From the NCBI GenBank assembly GCA_025355505.1, contig JANXZM010000089.1:1-64000 (forward strand): a DNA stretch of 64,000 nt, given 5' to 3'. The notes beneath the pieces were generated by a model. It was not told the origin of the DNA and did no database searches. It was given only the letters and a program-made list of their open reading frames with translations. Below, piece after piece: positions 1 through 7,538 of the stretch. Within the stretch, counting starts at the first letter, position 1. Every line of letters starts with the position of its first letter. This DNA is from Acidobacteriaceae bacterium (lineage in GTDB: Bacteria > Acidobacteriota > Terriglobia > Terriglobales > Acidobacteriaceae). Position numbers and translations under genes: made by a program.

Positions 1-90
1 CAGGGCTACCGGGAGATCCCCGCGCTGCTGACTGCCCTGGCCCACGCGGTTTCTAAGAAGGGCGTTGCCGAGGACGTGAAGGTTGCGTAA
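1..90 (+). CDS. C-terminal tail of an unidentified gene (partial)
   Basis: The frame is open from the first base to a TAA at 88-90 and encodes 29 residues, probably helical (ALLTALAHAVSKKG in the middle). The start lies outside the window and nothing identifies a family. It is in a different frame from the downstream DUF1524 remnant, so it need not belong to the same protein. Coding status is inferred only from the open frame. Confidence 0.35.
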   Translation, partial: QGYREIPALLTALAHAVSKKGVAEDVKVA

Positions 91-152
91 CCTATGACAG
101 TCGGGAGCCGCTAACTTTCAACGGAGTTCCGGGCAATCTCATCATTACTAAG

Positions 153-767
153 ATGAAGGATAAACAAGTTGAAAACTGCCTTCGCCTTCTTGTTCGATGT
201 TCCGTAAGGTTCCTGATAGTAGGAGGTCTTGGAGGGGGACAACTTGAGGAGAAATATACCGAGGTAGCAAATCAAATCACTTCTGGGAAAATAAAAACCA
301 CCGCAAAGCTCCTAGAAGTGCTCCAACCCGCCGTTCCCTCTAATACAGAATTTGCTGCTGCGTTTGCATATGCTAGGGTATCTCAGTCGCAATTGGCGAG
401 GTATTACCTGCGTGCGATGGAATCGCACTTGGCTGGAGATTTATCCCCTGAGTGGCTTCCGAGCGATGAGAAGGGAATAAATCTGGAGCATGTGCTTCCG
501 GAGAACCCTGATCCAGAGTGGAAAATGAAAAAGGATGTAGTAGAGGCGAACTTTGAGAAATTGGGCAATCTTGCTTTGCTAAAAAAGAAAGTGAACAAGA
601 AAATTGCAAACCGTTTCATTACGTACAAAGTTGCCGCATACTCCGATTCTACATATAAGCTAACCAACGAATTAAAAGGGAAAAAGACTTGGGGTTTGCC
701 GGAGATAGAAGATCGTCAAAAAAGAATGGCCGATCTCGCGGTTAAAATATGGCCGCTCAGTTTATGA
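153..767 (+). CDS. C-terminal half of a GmrSD/DUF262-DUF1524 restriction protein (truncated)
   Basis: The 204 residues match the C-terminal part of DUF262/DUF1524 (GmrSD-type, modification-dependent) restriction proteins. There is an RCSVRFLIVGG helix near residue 15-25, an LARYYLRAME segment, and the HNH-like DUF1524 core INLEHVLPENP around residue 110. After that come EKLGNLALL, an N...F..K stretch and a final I..R...LA...W block. Full-length proteins are usually about 550-600 residues and begin with the DUF262 ParB/Srx-like NTPase domain, which is absent here. In this frame an upstream stop lies at 54-56, so the N-terminal half cannot be in frame. I infer a remnant that keeps the nuclease motif but lacks the DNA-sensing half. 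IS1595 lies directly downstream, which fits decay of a defence gene. Confidence 0.65.
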   Translation: MKDKQVENCLRLLVRCSVRFLIVGGLGGGQLEEKYTEVANQITSGKIKTTAKLLEVLQPAVPSNTEFAAAFAYARVSQSQLARYYLRAMESHLAGDLSPEWLPSDEKGINLEHVLPENPDPEWKMKKDVVEANFEKLGNLALLKKKVNKKIANRFITYKVAAYSDSTYKLTNELKGKKTWGLPEIEDRQKRMADLAVKIWPLSL

Positions 768-792
768 GCCCTCAGCATTATCATGGTGAATA

Positions 793-987
793 ATGAAACA
801 TTCCGAGGAATACCAGAAGTTCACGAATCTCGTGGACAACTTGCTCTCTGTCTCGCACGAGGAGATGCAGCGGCGCGAAGCAGAGTACCGAAAACAGGTA
901 GAAGCGAATCCGAATCGCCGTGGGCCGAAACGGAAGGCAGTCAAGACGCCTTACGCTTCCGGCCACGAGGATTCCGATATTCGTTAG
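793..987 (+). CDS. Small basic passenger protein of the IS1595 element
   Basis: This 64-residue protein begins MKHSEEYQKFTNLVDNLL and ends in a Pro/Arg/Lys-rich tail (NRRGPKRKAVKTP). A charged helix with heptad-like spacing precedes the tail. It converges with the transposase and overlaps its 3' end by four bases. From memory, similar short proteins occur beside IS1595 transposases and also free-standing in Acidobacteriota, but their function is not known to me. A GGTGA at 785-789 could serve as ribosome binding site. A longer plus-strand frame over the same region is read as the antisense shadow of the transposase. Confidence 0.6.
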   Translation: MKHSEEYQKFTNLVDNLLSVSHEEMQRREAEYRKQVEANPNRRGPKRKAVKTPYASGHEDSDIR

Positions 988-1991
988 AAACCAGCTTCCG
1001 GTTTTTCTGCCCCCTTCGCCGTCAGTTCCGCGTAGGTCAATCGCTTGCCTACGATCTGCGAACACAGAAAGCTAAACCGATCAGCATCATTCAGGGGGTT
1101 GTCCTTTGTTGCACGATTGTTGAACCGGAATACCTGTTCATCAATGTAGCGGTCAAGGTGGAACGGCTCAACTGCAATATAGGTTCCGCGCAAAGAACGC
1201 TTCAAGAGACTCCAGAAGTTTTCGATTCCGTTCGTTTGAATTTGCCCTTCAACGTATGTCTGAGCATGGTTGACTACATCGTGGGCGAATTGATCGGCCA
1301 GTGCGTAGCGGTAGGTCGGAAAATCGTCGGTAATGACCTGCGATCCACCTTCAACATTATTAAGAATCTTCTCTTGAAGGGTTGCACGCTTCACGTTGGG
1401 AACGACCATTGCCCGAACCTGCCTCATCTCGCGATCAAGCATTCCCATGACGATGGTCTTGCCAGCGCTGCGATAGCTCTCACCACGGCTGCTGGCGATA
1501 GCGGCGAGCTTGGCTCTGCGAGACTTGTGCATCCTCATTGGATTCGGCCCAACGAAAGTCTCATCCGCTTCCACCGGGCCGGAATCGGAACCGCCAAGCT
1601 TAGGAGCATCTTGGTTCTTCATTCCCAACCGGATTCTGTGAAGCATGAACCATGCCGTCTTTTGGGTAACGCCAAGGGAGCGGTGAATCTCCCACGAGCT
1701 AACACCGTTCTTGCAGTTCGCAACCATCCACATGACAGGGAGCCACTTGTCCAAGCCGAGAGGGGAATCCTCAAGAACCGTGCCCGTCTTGATGCTGAAT
1801 TGGGCCTTCGGATGGCGAGACTTGCACTGCCAGAGACGGCGCGACGGGAGAAAAGACACGTCATCCCGGCCACAGGTCGGACAAGCCACTTTGCCAGACA
1901 GCCAGCGCCGTGCCTTGAGGTAATTCAGGCAGTTGTCAGGGTCTGTAAAGTATTGAATCGCAGCGGTTAAAGTCTTCGGTTCGGTTGCCAT
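984..1991 (-). CDS. IS1595-family transposase
   Basis: The 335-residue protein has the layout of IS1595/ISXO2-like transposases. An N-terminal zinc ribbon (CPTCGRDDV near residue 38, with a following C.S.H..A) leads into an HTH-like SSWEIHRSLGVTQKTAWFML segment. The catalytic core has VEADETFVG (first Asp), VITDDFPTYRY (second Asp) and HAQTYVEGQIQTNGIENFW in place of the third acidic residue region. Length is normal for the family and no frameshift is visible, so the enzyme may be functional. It would act on the element's own ends, which I could not delimit. The ATG start was chosen at the first residue of the continuous family-like N-terminus. Confidence 0.9.
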   Translation of the reverse strand: MATEPKTLTAAIQYFTDPDNCLNYLKARRWLSGKVACPTCGRDDVSFLPSRRLWQCKSRHPKAQFSIKTGTVLEDSPLGLDKWLPVMWMVANCKNGVSSWEIHRSLGVTQKTAWFMLHRIRLGMKNQDAPKLGGSDSGPVEADETFVGPNPMRMHKSRRAKLAAIASSRGESYRSAGKTIVMGMLDREMRQVRAMVVPNVKRATLQEKILNNVEGGSQVITDDFPTYRYALADQFAHDVVNHAQTYVEGQIQTNGIENFWSLLKRSLRGTYIAVEPFHLDRYIDEQVFRFNNRATKDNPLNDADRFSFLCSQIVGKRLTYAELTAKGAEKPEAGF

Positions 1992-2185
1992 GAACCGATA
2001 TTAGCAAAGGAAGTATGATGAGTCAAGGATATTATTGCCGATATAGGTCCTTTTGATTCAAAGACCAAGTCTGAAAATTCCCGCTAACTCTATGATTCCA
2101 GGAGACCAGGGGGGAGGGGGTACCGGTACCAACTGGTAAACACCTCCGCAAATCAGGACAGCCCGCGCCACACGAAATGCGTTGC

Positions 2186-2191
2186 TATAAT
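2186..2191 (+). promoter_or_regulatory. -10-like TATAAT upstream of the aminotransferase remnant
   Basis: A perfect TATAAT hexamer lies 6 bases before the GTG at 2198, so any transcript would be almost leaderless. No good -35 is visible. Further upstream, 2109-2120 is a G-run (six G, A, five G) running into the palindrome GGTACCGGTACC at 2119-2130. Apart from these, 1992-2176 holds nothing I recognise. Confidence 0.35.
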
Positions 2192-2197
2192 CCGCCT

Positions 2198-2469
2198 GTG
2201 ACTGGACCTGCTCCTACCCTACAACAACTTCGTACTGCTGTGCTGGGGCGATCATTTCGTCGGCCTTATCCCTTGGCCGTGCGGGGCGAGGGCGTTTACG
2301 TTTGGGATGGCGAGGGCTGCTGGTGTATCCCATGCAGGGATGCGTGGACGGGATCGCGGGCGATCACCTGCTGATTGCGCCTCCGGCGGTGATTTCGACC
2401 GAGGAGATTTTGTGGGCGGTGGAGCAGATACGGGGCGCGGTTTTGGAGGCTGCCGCGGGGTCTCACTGA
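2198..2469 (+). pseudogene. Class III aminotransferase remnant with internal deletion
   Basis: Two pieces of one PLP-dependent class III aminotransferase are fused. From GTG 2198 one frame reads an N-terminal stretch ending PYPLAVRGEGVYVWDGEG, the family's start-of-domain motif. From 2323, in another frame, the sequence reads VYPMQGCVDGIAGDHLLIAP and continues through APPAVISTEEILWAVEQI to a TGA at 2467-2469. That is the typical C-terminal end of the family. The roughly 350 residues between, including the PLP-lysine region, are missing. The junction is near 2315-2323. This is a dead gene, with the deletion next to an IS element. The specific substrate cannot be inferred. Confidence 0.75.
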
Positions 2470-2501
2470 GGCCGAGGAAGCGGCCGCGTTGCGCTCGGCT
2501 G

Positions 2502-2521
2502 AACAGCCGGGGGCGGCTGTT
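2502..2521 (+). terminator. Hairpin after the aminotransferase remnant
   Basis: A perfect 7-bp stem, AACAGCC (2502-2508) with GGCTGTT (2515-2521), encloses a GGGGGC loop. Only a weak T-run follows. It could be a terminator or one of the small dispersed hairpins common in this window. Confidence 0.35.
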
Positions 2522-2684
2522 TCTACGTGGTGGGTAAAGGCTCGCAATCCTTGCTCGAGTCTCAAGCGATACCGCCCTCTAACTATCTTACGGATATAGA
2601 CTTACCTGTTGATCCAGGTTTTACCTGCGCTGCATTGACCTTCCGCCGTCCAAGCCACATAGTGCCCGCAGAAATGGAGTCACT

Positions 2685-3410
2685 ATGGCCACCTCACTTG
2701 CCGACTTTGCAGAGCAGATCAACCCCAAGACCCTAGCCGAAGCCCGCCGCGCCGGGTTCCGGCAGGCGACGCGCGTCCACGGAAGCTTTCTGGCTGCCGC
2801 CGAGAAACGGGCTCTAGTCTGGATGGCGGAGCGCATGCCAAGCTGGATCAATTCCGACCACCTCACCATCCTCGGTTTTGCCGCGCAAATCGCGACTGGC
2901 GTTTGCTACGCCCTTGCCGCGCATGATCGCCGCATGCTGCTTGCAGCCATTGTTTGTCTCGCGGTGAACTGGTTCGGCGACAGCCTTGACGGAACCTTGG
3001 CGCGCGTGCGCCAACAACAGCGGCCGCGTTACGGTTTTTATGTCGACCACATCACCGATTCCATCGGCGCAGTGGCGATGATGGGCGGGTTGGCGCTTTC
3101 TGGCTACATGCATCCGGTGATTGCGATTGGGTTGCTGACTGCGTTTTTGTTGCTTTCCATCCAGTCGTATCTGGCGACTTATGCGCTCGGCGAGTTCCAT
3201 CTTTCGATGTGGCGCTTCGGACCGACCGAGTTGCGCGTTCTGCTGGCTATCGGCAATCTGGCGATCTTTCGCTGGGCGTGGGTGATTCACGGGCGCTATC
3301 GGCTGTTTGATATTGGCGGGGCGATTGGATTGGCGGGAATGCTGCTGATGCTGGTGGTGGTCAGCATGAAGAATACGGTGCGGCTGTATCGGGAAGAGAG
3401 AATTGGATGA
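2685..3410 (+). CDS. CDP-alcohol phosphatidyltransferase family protein
   Basis: This integral membrane enzyme of 241 residues should transfer a phosphatidyl-type group from a CDP-activated lipid to an alcohol acceptor. The signature DG..AR...G...D...D is present as DGTLARVRQQQRPRYG then FYVDHITD near residues 100-130; the spacing between AR and G is one longer than the classic eight. Several hydrophobic helices follow the catalytic segment and one precedes it. Polar acceptor specificity cannot be told. A GGAGT precedes the ATG by a few bases. Its stop overlaps the start region of a truncated GtrA-like frame, so the two probably formed a polysaccharide or lipid-linked operon before the second gene was lost. 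Confidence 0.85.
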   Translation: MATSLADFAEQINPKTLAEARRAGFRQATRVHGSFLAAAEKRALVWMAERMPSWINSDHLTILGFAAQIATGVCYALAAHDRRMLLAAIVCLAVNWFGDSLDGTLARVRQQQRPRYGFYVDHITDSIGAVAMMGGLALSGYMHPVIAIGLLTAFLLLSIQSYLATYALGEFHLSMWRFGPTELRVLLAIGNLAIFRWAWVIHGRYRLFDIGGAIGLAGMLLMLVVVSMKNTVRLYREERIG

Positions 3411-3636
3411 AGGAGGGCAGTTCCCGGTTCTCAGTTCTCAGAAAGATCGGAATCGGACCTTTGTCCGCTGGGATAAGTTCAGCGCTGTCGGCGGCATCGG
3501 CGGGCAACTGGCGGCGCTGACGATTTTCCGCTCTTGGCTGAAATTAGAGTATCTGCTGGCTACGGGGTTGACGGTCGAGATCGCGGTGATCCACAAATTT
3601 TTGTGGCACGAGCGCTTCACCTGCCTTAGAGGGTGA
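3403..3636 (+). pseudogene. GtrA-like membrane protein, truncated
   Basis: From a TTG at 3403 the frame gives 77 residues. The segment FSAVGGIGGQLAALTIF, then YLLATGLTVEIAVIHKFLWH and the terminal HERFT match the first two membrane helices of GtrA-family proteins, whose usual length is about 120-140 residues with four helices. The remaining half is missing: the sequence changes at 3628-3631 into a GGGTGACA repeat and stops. It overlaps the preceding phosphatidyltransferase. GtrA proteins are thought to flip polyprenyl-linked sugars. This copy should be non-functional. Confidence 0.6.
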
Positions 3637-3665
3637 CAAAGTCTCGTTGCAGTTAAGGGGTGACA
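3631..3665. repeat. GGGTGACA direct repeat, possible IS-end scar
   Basis: GGGTGACA occurs at 3631-3638 and again at 3658-3665, separated by a spacer with TTGCAGTTAAG. The block starts exactly where GtrA homology ends. Such repeats resemble the termini of some insertion sequences, so a scar left by a lost element is an inference only. The rest of 3666-3816 shows no gene. Confidence 0.35.
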
Positions 3666-3816
3666 TTATCTTGGAGCATCCACAGAACCAGTACCCATCC
3701 TTGACACCCCGTTTTTGGCCCTTTATTCTTAGACATTGCTCCCTGAGAGACTTTCGTCTCTGTGCGCACTTCCGCGGGCCTTTGCGGTAATTTGAGTGGG
3801 GGCGGCGGAGGTTCCA

Positions 3817-4368
3817 ATGCTTATCGAACTTGAGGATCTGGAGATTAACCCAGTTGATTTCCGGGAGGAGTTCAGCCCGGGTGCGATCGATCTGGGTACG
3901 GAAGTCCGGCAGCGGTCGCCTCTGCGCAGCGAGGGCCGGGCGGATCTGGTCGAAGAGCATCATGGCAAGCACAAGGTGGTGCAGGACATCCGGGTGAAGG
4001 GCAAGTTGGAGACGAGCCTGGAAGTGGCATGCGCGCGTTGTCTTAATCCGGTTGTGCATGAGGTGGAGCGCAGCTTCGACCTGCTCTACCGGCCGCTCGG
4101 AACCGACTCCGGCCACGAAGAGCTTTCGGTCACCGACGCCGAGGCCGAGATCGGGTATTACCACGGCGAAGGGCTGTTGCTCGAAGACACGCTGCGCGAG
4201 CAGGTGCTGCTGGCGCTGCCGTTGAAGACGGTTTGCCGCGAAGATTGCAAAGGATTATGTCCGCACTGCGGCAAGAACTTGAATGAAATTCAGTGTTCGT
4301 GCGTGGAGCAAGTCGAGGACCCGCGGTGGTCGGCGCTGAAAGAAATACGGGATAAACTGAATCAGTAG
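3817..4368 (+). CDS. yceD: YceD/DUF177 family protein
   Basis: This is a 183-residue acidic protein of the DUF177/YceD family, which sits upstream of rpmF in most bacteria and has been linked to 23S rRNA and L32 expression. The family core ARCLNPVVHEVERSFDLLYRP lies in the middle, and a Cys-rich C-terminus (CREDCKGLCPHCGKNLNEIQ then CSC) probably binds zinc. I chose the ATG at 3817 because GGAGG at 3807-3811 sits 5 bases upstream. An upstream GTG at 3796 in the same frame is less likely. It is followed after 19 bases by rpmF, then plsX and fabD, the conserved lipid block. Confidence 0.88.
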   Translation: MLIELEDLEINPVDFREEFSPGAIDLGTEVRQRSPLRSEGRADLVEEHHGKHKVVQDIRVKGKLETSLEVACARCLNPVVHEVERSFDLLYRPLGTDSGHEELSVTDAEAEIGYYHGEGLLLEDTLREQVLLALPLKTVCREDCKGLCPHCGKNLNEIQCSCVEQVEDPRWSALKEIRDKLNQ

Positions 4369-4387
4369 AAACTGAAAAGGAATCATC

Positions 4388-4573
4388 ATGCCAAATCCGA
4401 AACGCAGACATTCCCAGAAGCGCACCGCCACCCGGCGCGCGCATGACTCGCTCTCAACGCACTCGCTGTCGGAGTGTCCGAACTGCCATGAGCGAAAGAT
4501 GCCTCACCGCGCTTGCCCGAAGTGCGGAACCTACAAGGGCCGCGAAGTGATCGAGGTCGCGGAGAAGTCGTAG
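4388..4573 (+). CDS. rpmF: 50S ribosomal protein L32
   Basis: A 61-residue basic protein beginning MPNPKRRHSQKRTATRRAHD is the L32 signature. Two CxxC pairs (CPNCHERKMPHRACPKC) form the zinc ribbon, so this is the C+ zinc-binding form. An AAAAGGA-type ribosome binding site precedes the ATG. It lies between yceD and plsX with short gaps, the usual arrangement, so ribosomal and phospholipid genes are probably cotranscribed. Confidence 0.97.
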   Translation: MPNPKRRHSQKRTATRRAHDSLSTHSLSECPNCHERKMPHRACPKCGTYKGREVIEVAEKS

Positions 4574-4582
4574 TTTCCTTCC

Positions 4583-5599
4583 ATGCCTAGCGTAATCGCT
4601 CTGGACGCGATGGGGTCCGACAAGGCGCCGAAGCCGGAGATTGAAGGCGCGTTGCAGGCGGCGCGCCACCACGGCGTCCGCGTGCTTTTGGTGGGACCGG
4701 AGCCGCAGCTGCGTGCCGAACTGGCGCGCTATCCCGGTGCGGGGCGGCTGCCGGTGGATGTGGTTCATGCCAGCGAAGTCATCACCATGGACGACAAAGT
4801 GGATGCGATTCGCGGCAAGCGCGATTCGTCCATCCGGGTCGGACTACGATTGGTGCGCGAGGGGCGCGCAGCGGGCTTTGTGACGGCGGGCAACACGGGC
4901 GCCGCCATGGCCACGGCCAAAGTGGTGCTAGGCGCGCTGCCGGGCGTAGACCGTCCGGCGCTGGCAGCGGCTTTCCCTACGGTCAATAACACGGCGGCGG
5001 TTCTGCTGGACGTCGGCGCGAACGTGGATTGCACGGCTAATAATCTGGAGCAGTTTGCGGTGATGGGTGATATTTATTGCCGTTCGATTTTCGGCATGAA
5101 GCATCCGCGGGTCGGGCTGCTTTCAATCGGAGAAGAAGAAGGCAAAGGCAACAACCTGACGCGCGAGGCGTTTCAACTTCTCAAGCGGCTTCCCATCAAT
5201 TTTATTGGCAATGTGGAAGGCCGCGATTTATACAACGGCCAGGTGGACGTGATCGTGGCCGACGGATTCGTCGGCAATGTAGCGTTGAAAACTTCGGAAG
5301 GCGTGGCGCGGCTGGTGCGCGCGGTGCTGAAAGAGACCTTGAAGGCAACCATCACGCGGCAGGTAGGGGCGCTGCTTTCGCGCAACGCGTTTTCCGATTT
5401 CAAAAAGCGGCTGGATCACACCGAGTATGGCGGCGCGCCGCTACTGGGAATAAGAGGCGTATGCATCATCACCCACGGATCGTCGAATACGAACGCCATC
5501 AAGAACGCGGTGCGCGTGGCGGCGGAATTCGCCGAGGGCAAAGTAAATGAAGCGATCGAGCGTGAGCTGGCAGAACTGAGCGTGGTTGTTCCTACGTGA
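4583..5599 (+). CDS. plsX: Phosphate acyltransferase PlsX
   Basis: PlsX converts acyl-ACP and phosphate to acyl-phosphate, the acyl donor for PlsY in phospholipid synthesis, acting at the cytoplasmic face of the membrane. The 338-residue length is normal. The N-terminal [20 protein letters not shown], the [13 protein letters not shown] segment near residue 95, the [10 protein letters not shown] block near 145 and [11 protein letters not shown] near 210 are all family hallmarks. The ATG lies 9 bases after the rpmF stop and fabD follows after 19 bases, so yceD-rpmF-plsX-fabD reads as one operon. Confidence 0.96.
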   Translation: MPSVIALDAMGSDKAPKPEIEGALQAARHHGVRVLLVGPEPQLRAELARYPGAGRLPVDVVHASEVITMDDKVDAIRGKRDSSIRVGLRLVREGRAAGFVTAGNTGAAMATAKVVLGALPGVDRPALAAAFPTVNNTAAVLLDVGANVDCTANNLEQFAVMGDIYCRSIFGMKHPRVGLLSIGEEEGKGNNLTREAFQLLKRLPINFIGNVEGRDLYNGQVDVIVADGFVGNVALKTSEGVARLVRAVLKETLKATITRQVGALLSRNAFSDFKKRLDHTEYGGAPLLGIRGVCIITHGSSNTNAIKNAVRVAAEFAEGKVNEAIERELAELSVVVPT

Positions 5600-5618
5600 G
5601 CAAACCTGAGCATACTGA

Positions 5619-6569
5619 ATGACAAGTTCAACATCCTCCATTGTTTTTCTCTTTCCGGGCCAAGGCTCGCAAGCGGTTGGCATGGGCAAAGATCTGGCCG
5701 ACAATTATCCGGTGGCGCGTCGTACTTTTGAGGAAGCCGACGAGGCGCTCGGCTACAAGCTGTCGCAGCTTTGCTTTGAAGGTCCGGAAGAAAAATTGAA
5801 GCTGACCGAGATCACGCAGCCGGCGATTCTAACGGCGTCGGTGGCGGCGTGGCGCGTGCTGCAGGAAAAAGGTCTGAAGCCGGATTTTGTAGCTGGGCAC
5901 AGCCTGGGGGAATATTCGGCGCACGTGGCCGCGGGTACGCTGACGTTTGCCGATGCGGTGCGGACGGTTCGCAATCGCGGCAAGTACATGCAAGAGGCAG
6001 TGCCTGTGGGCGTGGGCGCGATGGCAGCGATACTGGGAATGACGCTCGACAAAGTCAGGGAAATTGCGAGCGATGCGGCGCAGGGAGAAGTTTGTGAGGC
6101 GGCGAATATTAATTCGCCGGAGCAAATCGTAATCTCGGGACACGCCGGCGCGGTGGAGCGCGCCATCAAGCTCGCGATTGAACGCGGAGCGAAAAAAGCT
6201 GTGAGCCTGCCGGTCAGCGCACCTTTCCATTGTTCGCTGATGCAACCGGCACAGAATCGTCTGGCGGAAGACCTGGGCGCGCTGAGTTTCCAGAAGCCGT
6301 CGTGCCCCGTGGTCTGCAACGTTGATGCTGCGATTGTCGCTTCCGCGGAGGCTGCGCGCGAAGGCCTGATTCGCCAGGTGACCGGCGCGGTGCGATGGGA
6401 ACCGTCGATGCGGCTGCTGATCGGCAAGGGCGCTGGCCTATTCATTGAAGTCGGCCCAGGAAAAGTTTTATGGGGACTGATGCGGCAGATCGACCGCTCG
6501 AGAACCTGCGTGACGGTGGGGGATGAGGCGTCGCTGCAGAAGACGCTGGAGCAGATTGCGGCGTCGTAG
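5619..6569 (+). CDS. fabD: Malonyl-CoA:ACP transacylase FabD
   Basis: FabD loads malonyl groups onto acyl carrier protein for fatty acid elongation. At 316 residues it is of usual size. The oxyanion motif FPGQGSQAVGMG is near residue 12 and the nucleophile elbow GHSLGE carries the catalytic Ser near 93. The histidine-containing segment SAPFHCSLM falls around 200 and the C-terminal EVGPGKVLWGL block near 280. It is the last gene of the plsX operon. No fabH or acpP follows; the next gene is convergent. The long open frame on the opposite strand is a GC-rich shadow. Confidence 0.96.
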   Translation: MTSSTSSIVFLFPGQGSQAVGMGKDLADNYPVARRTFEEADEALGYKLSQLCFEGPEEKLKLTEITQPAILTASVAAWRVLQEKGLKPDFVAGHSLGEYSAHVAAGTLTFADAVRTVRNRGKYMQEAVPVGVGAMAAILGMTLDKVREIASDAAQGEVCEAANINSPEQIVISGHAGAVERAIKLAIERGAKKAVSLPVSAPFHCSLMQPAQNRLAEDLGALSFQKPSCPVVCNVDAAIVASAEAAREGLIRQVTGAVRWEPSMRLLIGKGAGLFIEVGPGKVLWGLMRQIDRSRTCVTVGDEASLQKTLEQIAAS

Positions 6570-6588
6570 CTGCCGAGCAGGGTATGGC

Positions 6589-7035
6589 CTAGTAGGGATA
6601 CACCGTCAGCGTTTTGTCCGACTTCTGCACAAACATGCGGGCGCGCTCGGAGCGTTCGTTGACGACGACCTCGACCACAACGCCTCCGCTGCCAAACCCT
6701 TTTGTATTGGCCGATCCGTAGATCCTGTGGGACTTGACTAAGCCCCACTCGCCGCCCGGCCCCCAGTCGCGATAGAAATCCGCATACCTGTATTGAGGAT
6801 ATTTCTGCTGATGCTGGCGCCAGCCGGGATCGTTGAAGTAAATGCCGTAGGCGGTTTCGTAATCCTGATGCTGAAGCGCGGTGAAGAACTTATCCACGCT
6901 GTGCTCCTCCGGCCAGTTGCGGTACATCCAGGCGAGCGCGGCCAGGGTGATCACGGCCACAATGGTGACCGTGATCTTGATCTTGCGCCGCCGCGACTTC
7001 GCGGGATCGTAGGGCTGAGCGTCGAGCAGGGTCAT
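6589..7035 (-). CDS. Membrane-anchored protein of unknown function
   Basis: The 148-residue protein has a basic N-terminus (PAKSRRRKIKIT) and one membrane helix (VTIVAVITLAALAWMY, about residues 24-39). An extracytoplasmic domain with DKFFTALQHQDYETAYGIYF follows; that segment resembles the first helices of NTF2-like/DUF4878-type lipoprotein domains, but the match is loose. It faces fabD and is separated from it by 19 bases. I cannot assign a function. The start is the only ATG that keeps the membrane helix with a positively charged cytoplasmic side. Confidence 0.7.
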   Translation of the reverse strand: MTLLDAQPYDPAKSRRRKIKITVTIVAVITLAALAWMYRNWPEEHSVDKFFTALQHQDYETAYGIYFNDPGWRQHQQKYPQYRYADFYRDWGPGGEWGLVKSHRIYGSANTKGFGSGGVVVEVVVNERSERARMFVQKSDKTLTVYPY

Positions 7036-7074
7036 AAATCTGTGCTAAGCATAACGGATAAAGACAGAATTGAG

Positions 7075-7116
7075 GCGATTGAGTGATGGAATTCAATGAC
7101 TCAATGACTCAATCGC
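7075..7116. repeat. Palindromic repeat, GAATTCAA-type hairpin (copy 1)
   Basis: GCGATTGAGT (7075-7084) pairs with ACTCAATCGC (7107-7116). The inner part contains GGAATTCAATGACTCAAT, closely like the inner part of the hairpin at 16646-16687. It lies between two minus-strand genes. Confidence 0.55.
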
Positions 7117-7373
7117 TATGGCTGAGGGCGGGACAACTTTTCCCCGACTCGCTCGGCGATTTCCTTGTACACCCAATCGTCGTGCAGCACATTGAAATCA
7201 GGGTTGCGGCTCAGATACAGCAAGCCTGTTTCCCGCTTCTCGCAGGCCGCCTGCAAGAACCGCAGCGCTTCTTTCTTCTTTCCCAGCAAGGCGCAGGTTG
7301 CAGCCAAATCATAGGCGGATCCCAATCCGCGGTTGAACATCTCCTTTTGTACGGGAAGCATGCTTTCCCGCAT
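7116..7373 (-). pseudogene. C-terminal TPR fragment
   Basis: The recognisable part, about 85 residues, reads YDLAATCALLGKKKEALRFL then CEKRETGLLYLSRNPDFNVL and IAERVGEKL. This is the last tetratricopeptide repeat and C-terminal tail seen in large acidobacterial TPR/CadC-type regulators. Those proteins are normally several hundred residues, so this is a remnant. The open frame extends to 7472, but that part overlaps a sigma-28-like promoter for cheY and does not look like protein, so I stop the call at the internal ATG (7373). Confidence 0.5.
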
Positions 7374-7438
7374 GCCGTCTAGCCCACCGGCGGCGTGACC
7401 CATCGCGCGCGGCGGTTGACAGCGTGTCATTGCTTCCC

Positions 7439-7465
7439 TAAAGCGCCGAGTCGAACTGCCGATGT
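7439..7465 (+). promoter_or_regulatory. Sigma-28 (FliA)-type promoter of cheY-cheX
   Basis: TAAAGCGC at 7439-7446, an 11-base spacer and GCCGATGT at 7458-7465 match the flagellar sigma consensus TAAAGTTT-N11-GCCGATAA in spacing and in the core TAAAG and GCCGAT. The expected start site is about 65 bases before the cheY ATG. The same architecture recurs before flgM and fliC in this window, which raises confidence. Confidence 0.65.
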
Positions 7466-7497
7466 ACATCAAGTCAGTCGAAAACAGCGGCGCGCGG

Positions 7498-7518
7498 TTT
7501 CATGGTCTGACCATGAAA
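7498..7518. promoter_or_regulatory. Perfect palindrome in the cheY leader
   Basis: TTTCATGGTC and GACCATGAAA form a perfect 10-bp inverted repeat around a single T, extendable by GG/CC with one bulged A. It lies 20 bases upstream of the cheY start and downstream of the sigma-28 motif, so it would be in the mRNA leader. It may be an operator or an RNA hairpin; no regulator is identified. Confidence 0.45.
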
Positions 7519-7538
7519 ACCGCAGAGTGGTGGGAACA

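Larger units (their letters stand above)
780..2030. mobile_element. IS1595-family insertion sequence (approximate extent)
   Basis: A complete IS1595-type transposase on the minus strand and a small convergent passenger ORF form one unit. I could not find matching terminal inverted repeats or a target duplication by eye, so the limits given are only the coding span plus short flanks. The element sits between a truncated restriction gene and an internally deleted aminotransferase. This suggests a decaying accessory stretch. Confidence 0.45.

Noticed and set aside
783-1970. 395-codon plus-strand frame opposite the IS1595 transposase
   Set aside because: It is the antisense of a well-recognised transposase; the translation has no domain and no consistent composition.
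2023-2060. Right-hand terminal inverted repeat of the IS1595 element
   Set aside because: GTCAAGGATATTATTGCC looked promising, but I found no matching inverted copy at the left end.
5753-6748. Long minus-strand frame opposite fabD
   Set aside because: GC-rich antisense shadow, Ser/Ala/Pro-rich with no motif, while fabD is unmistakable.
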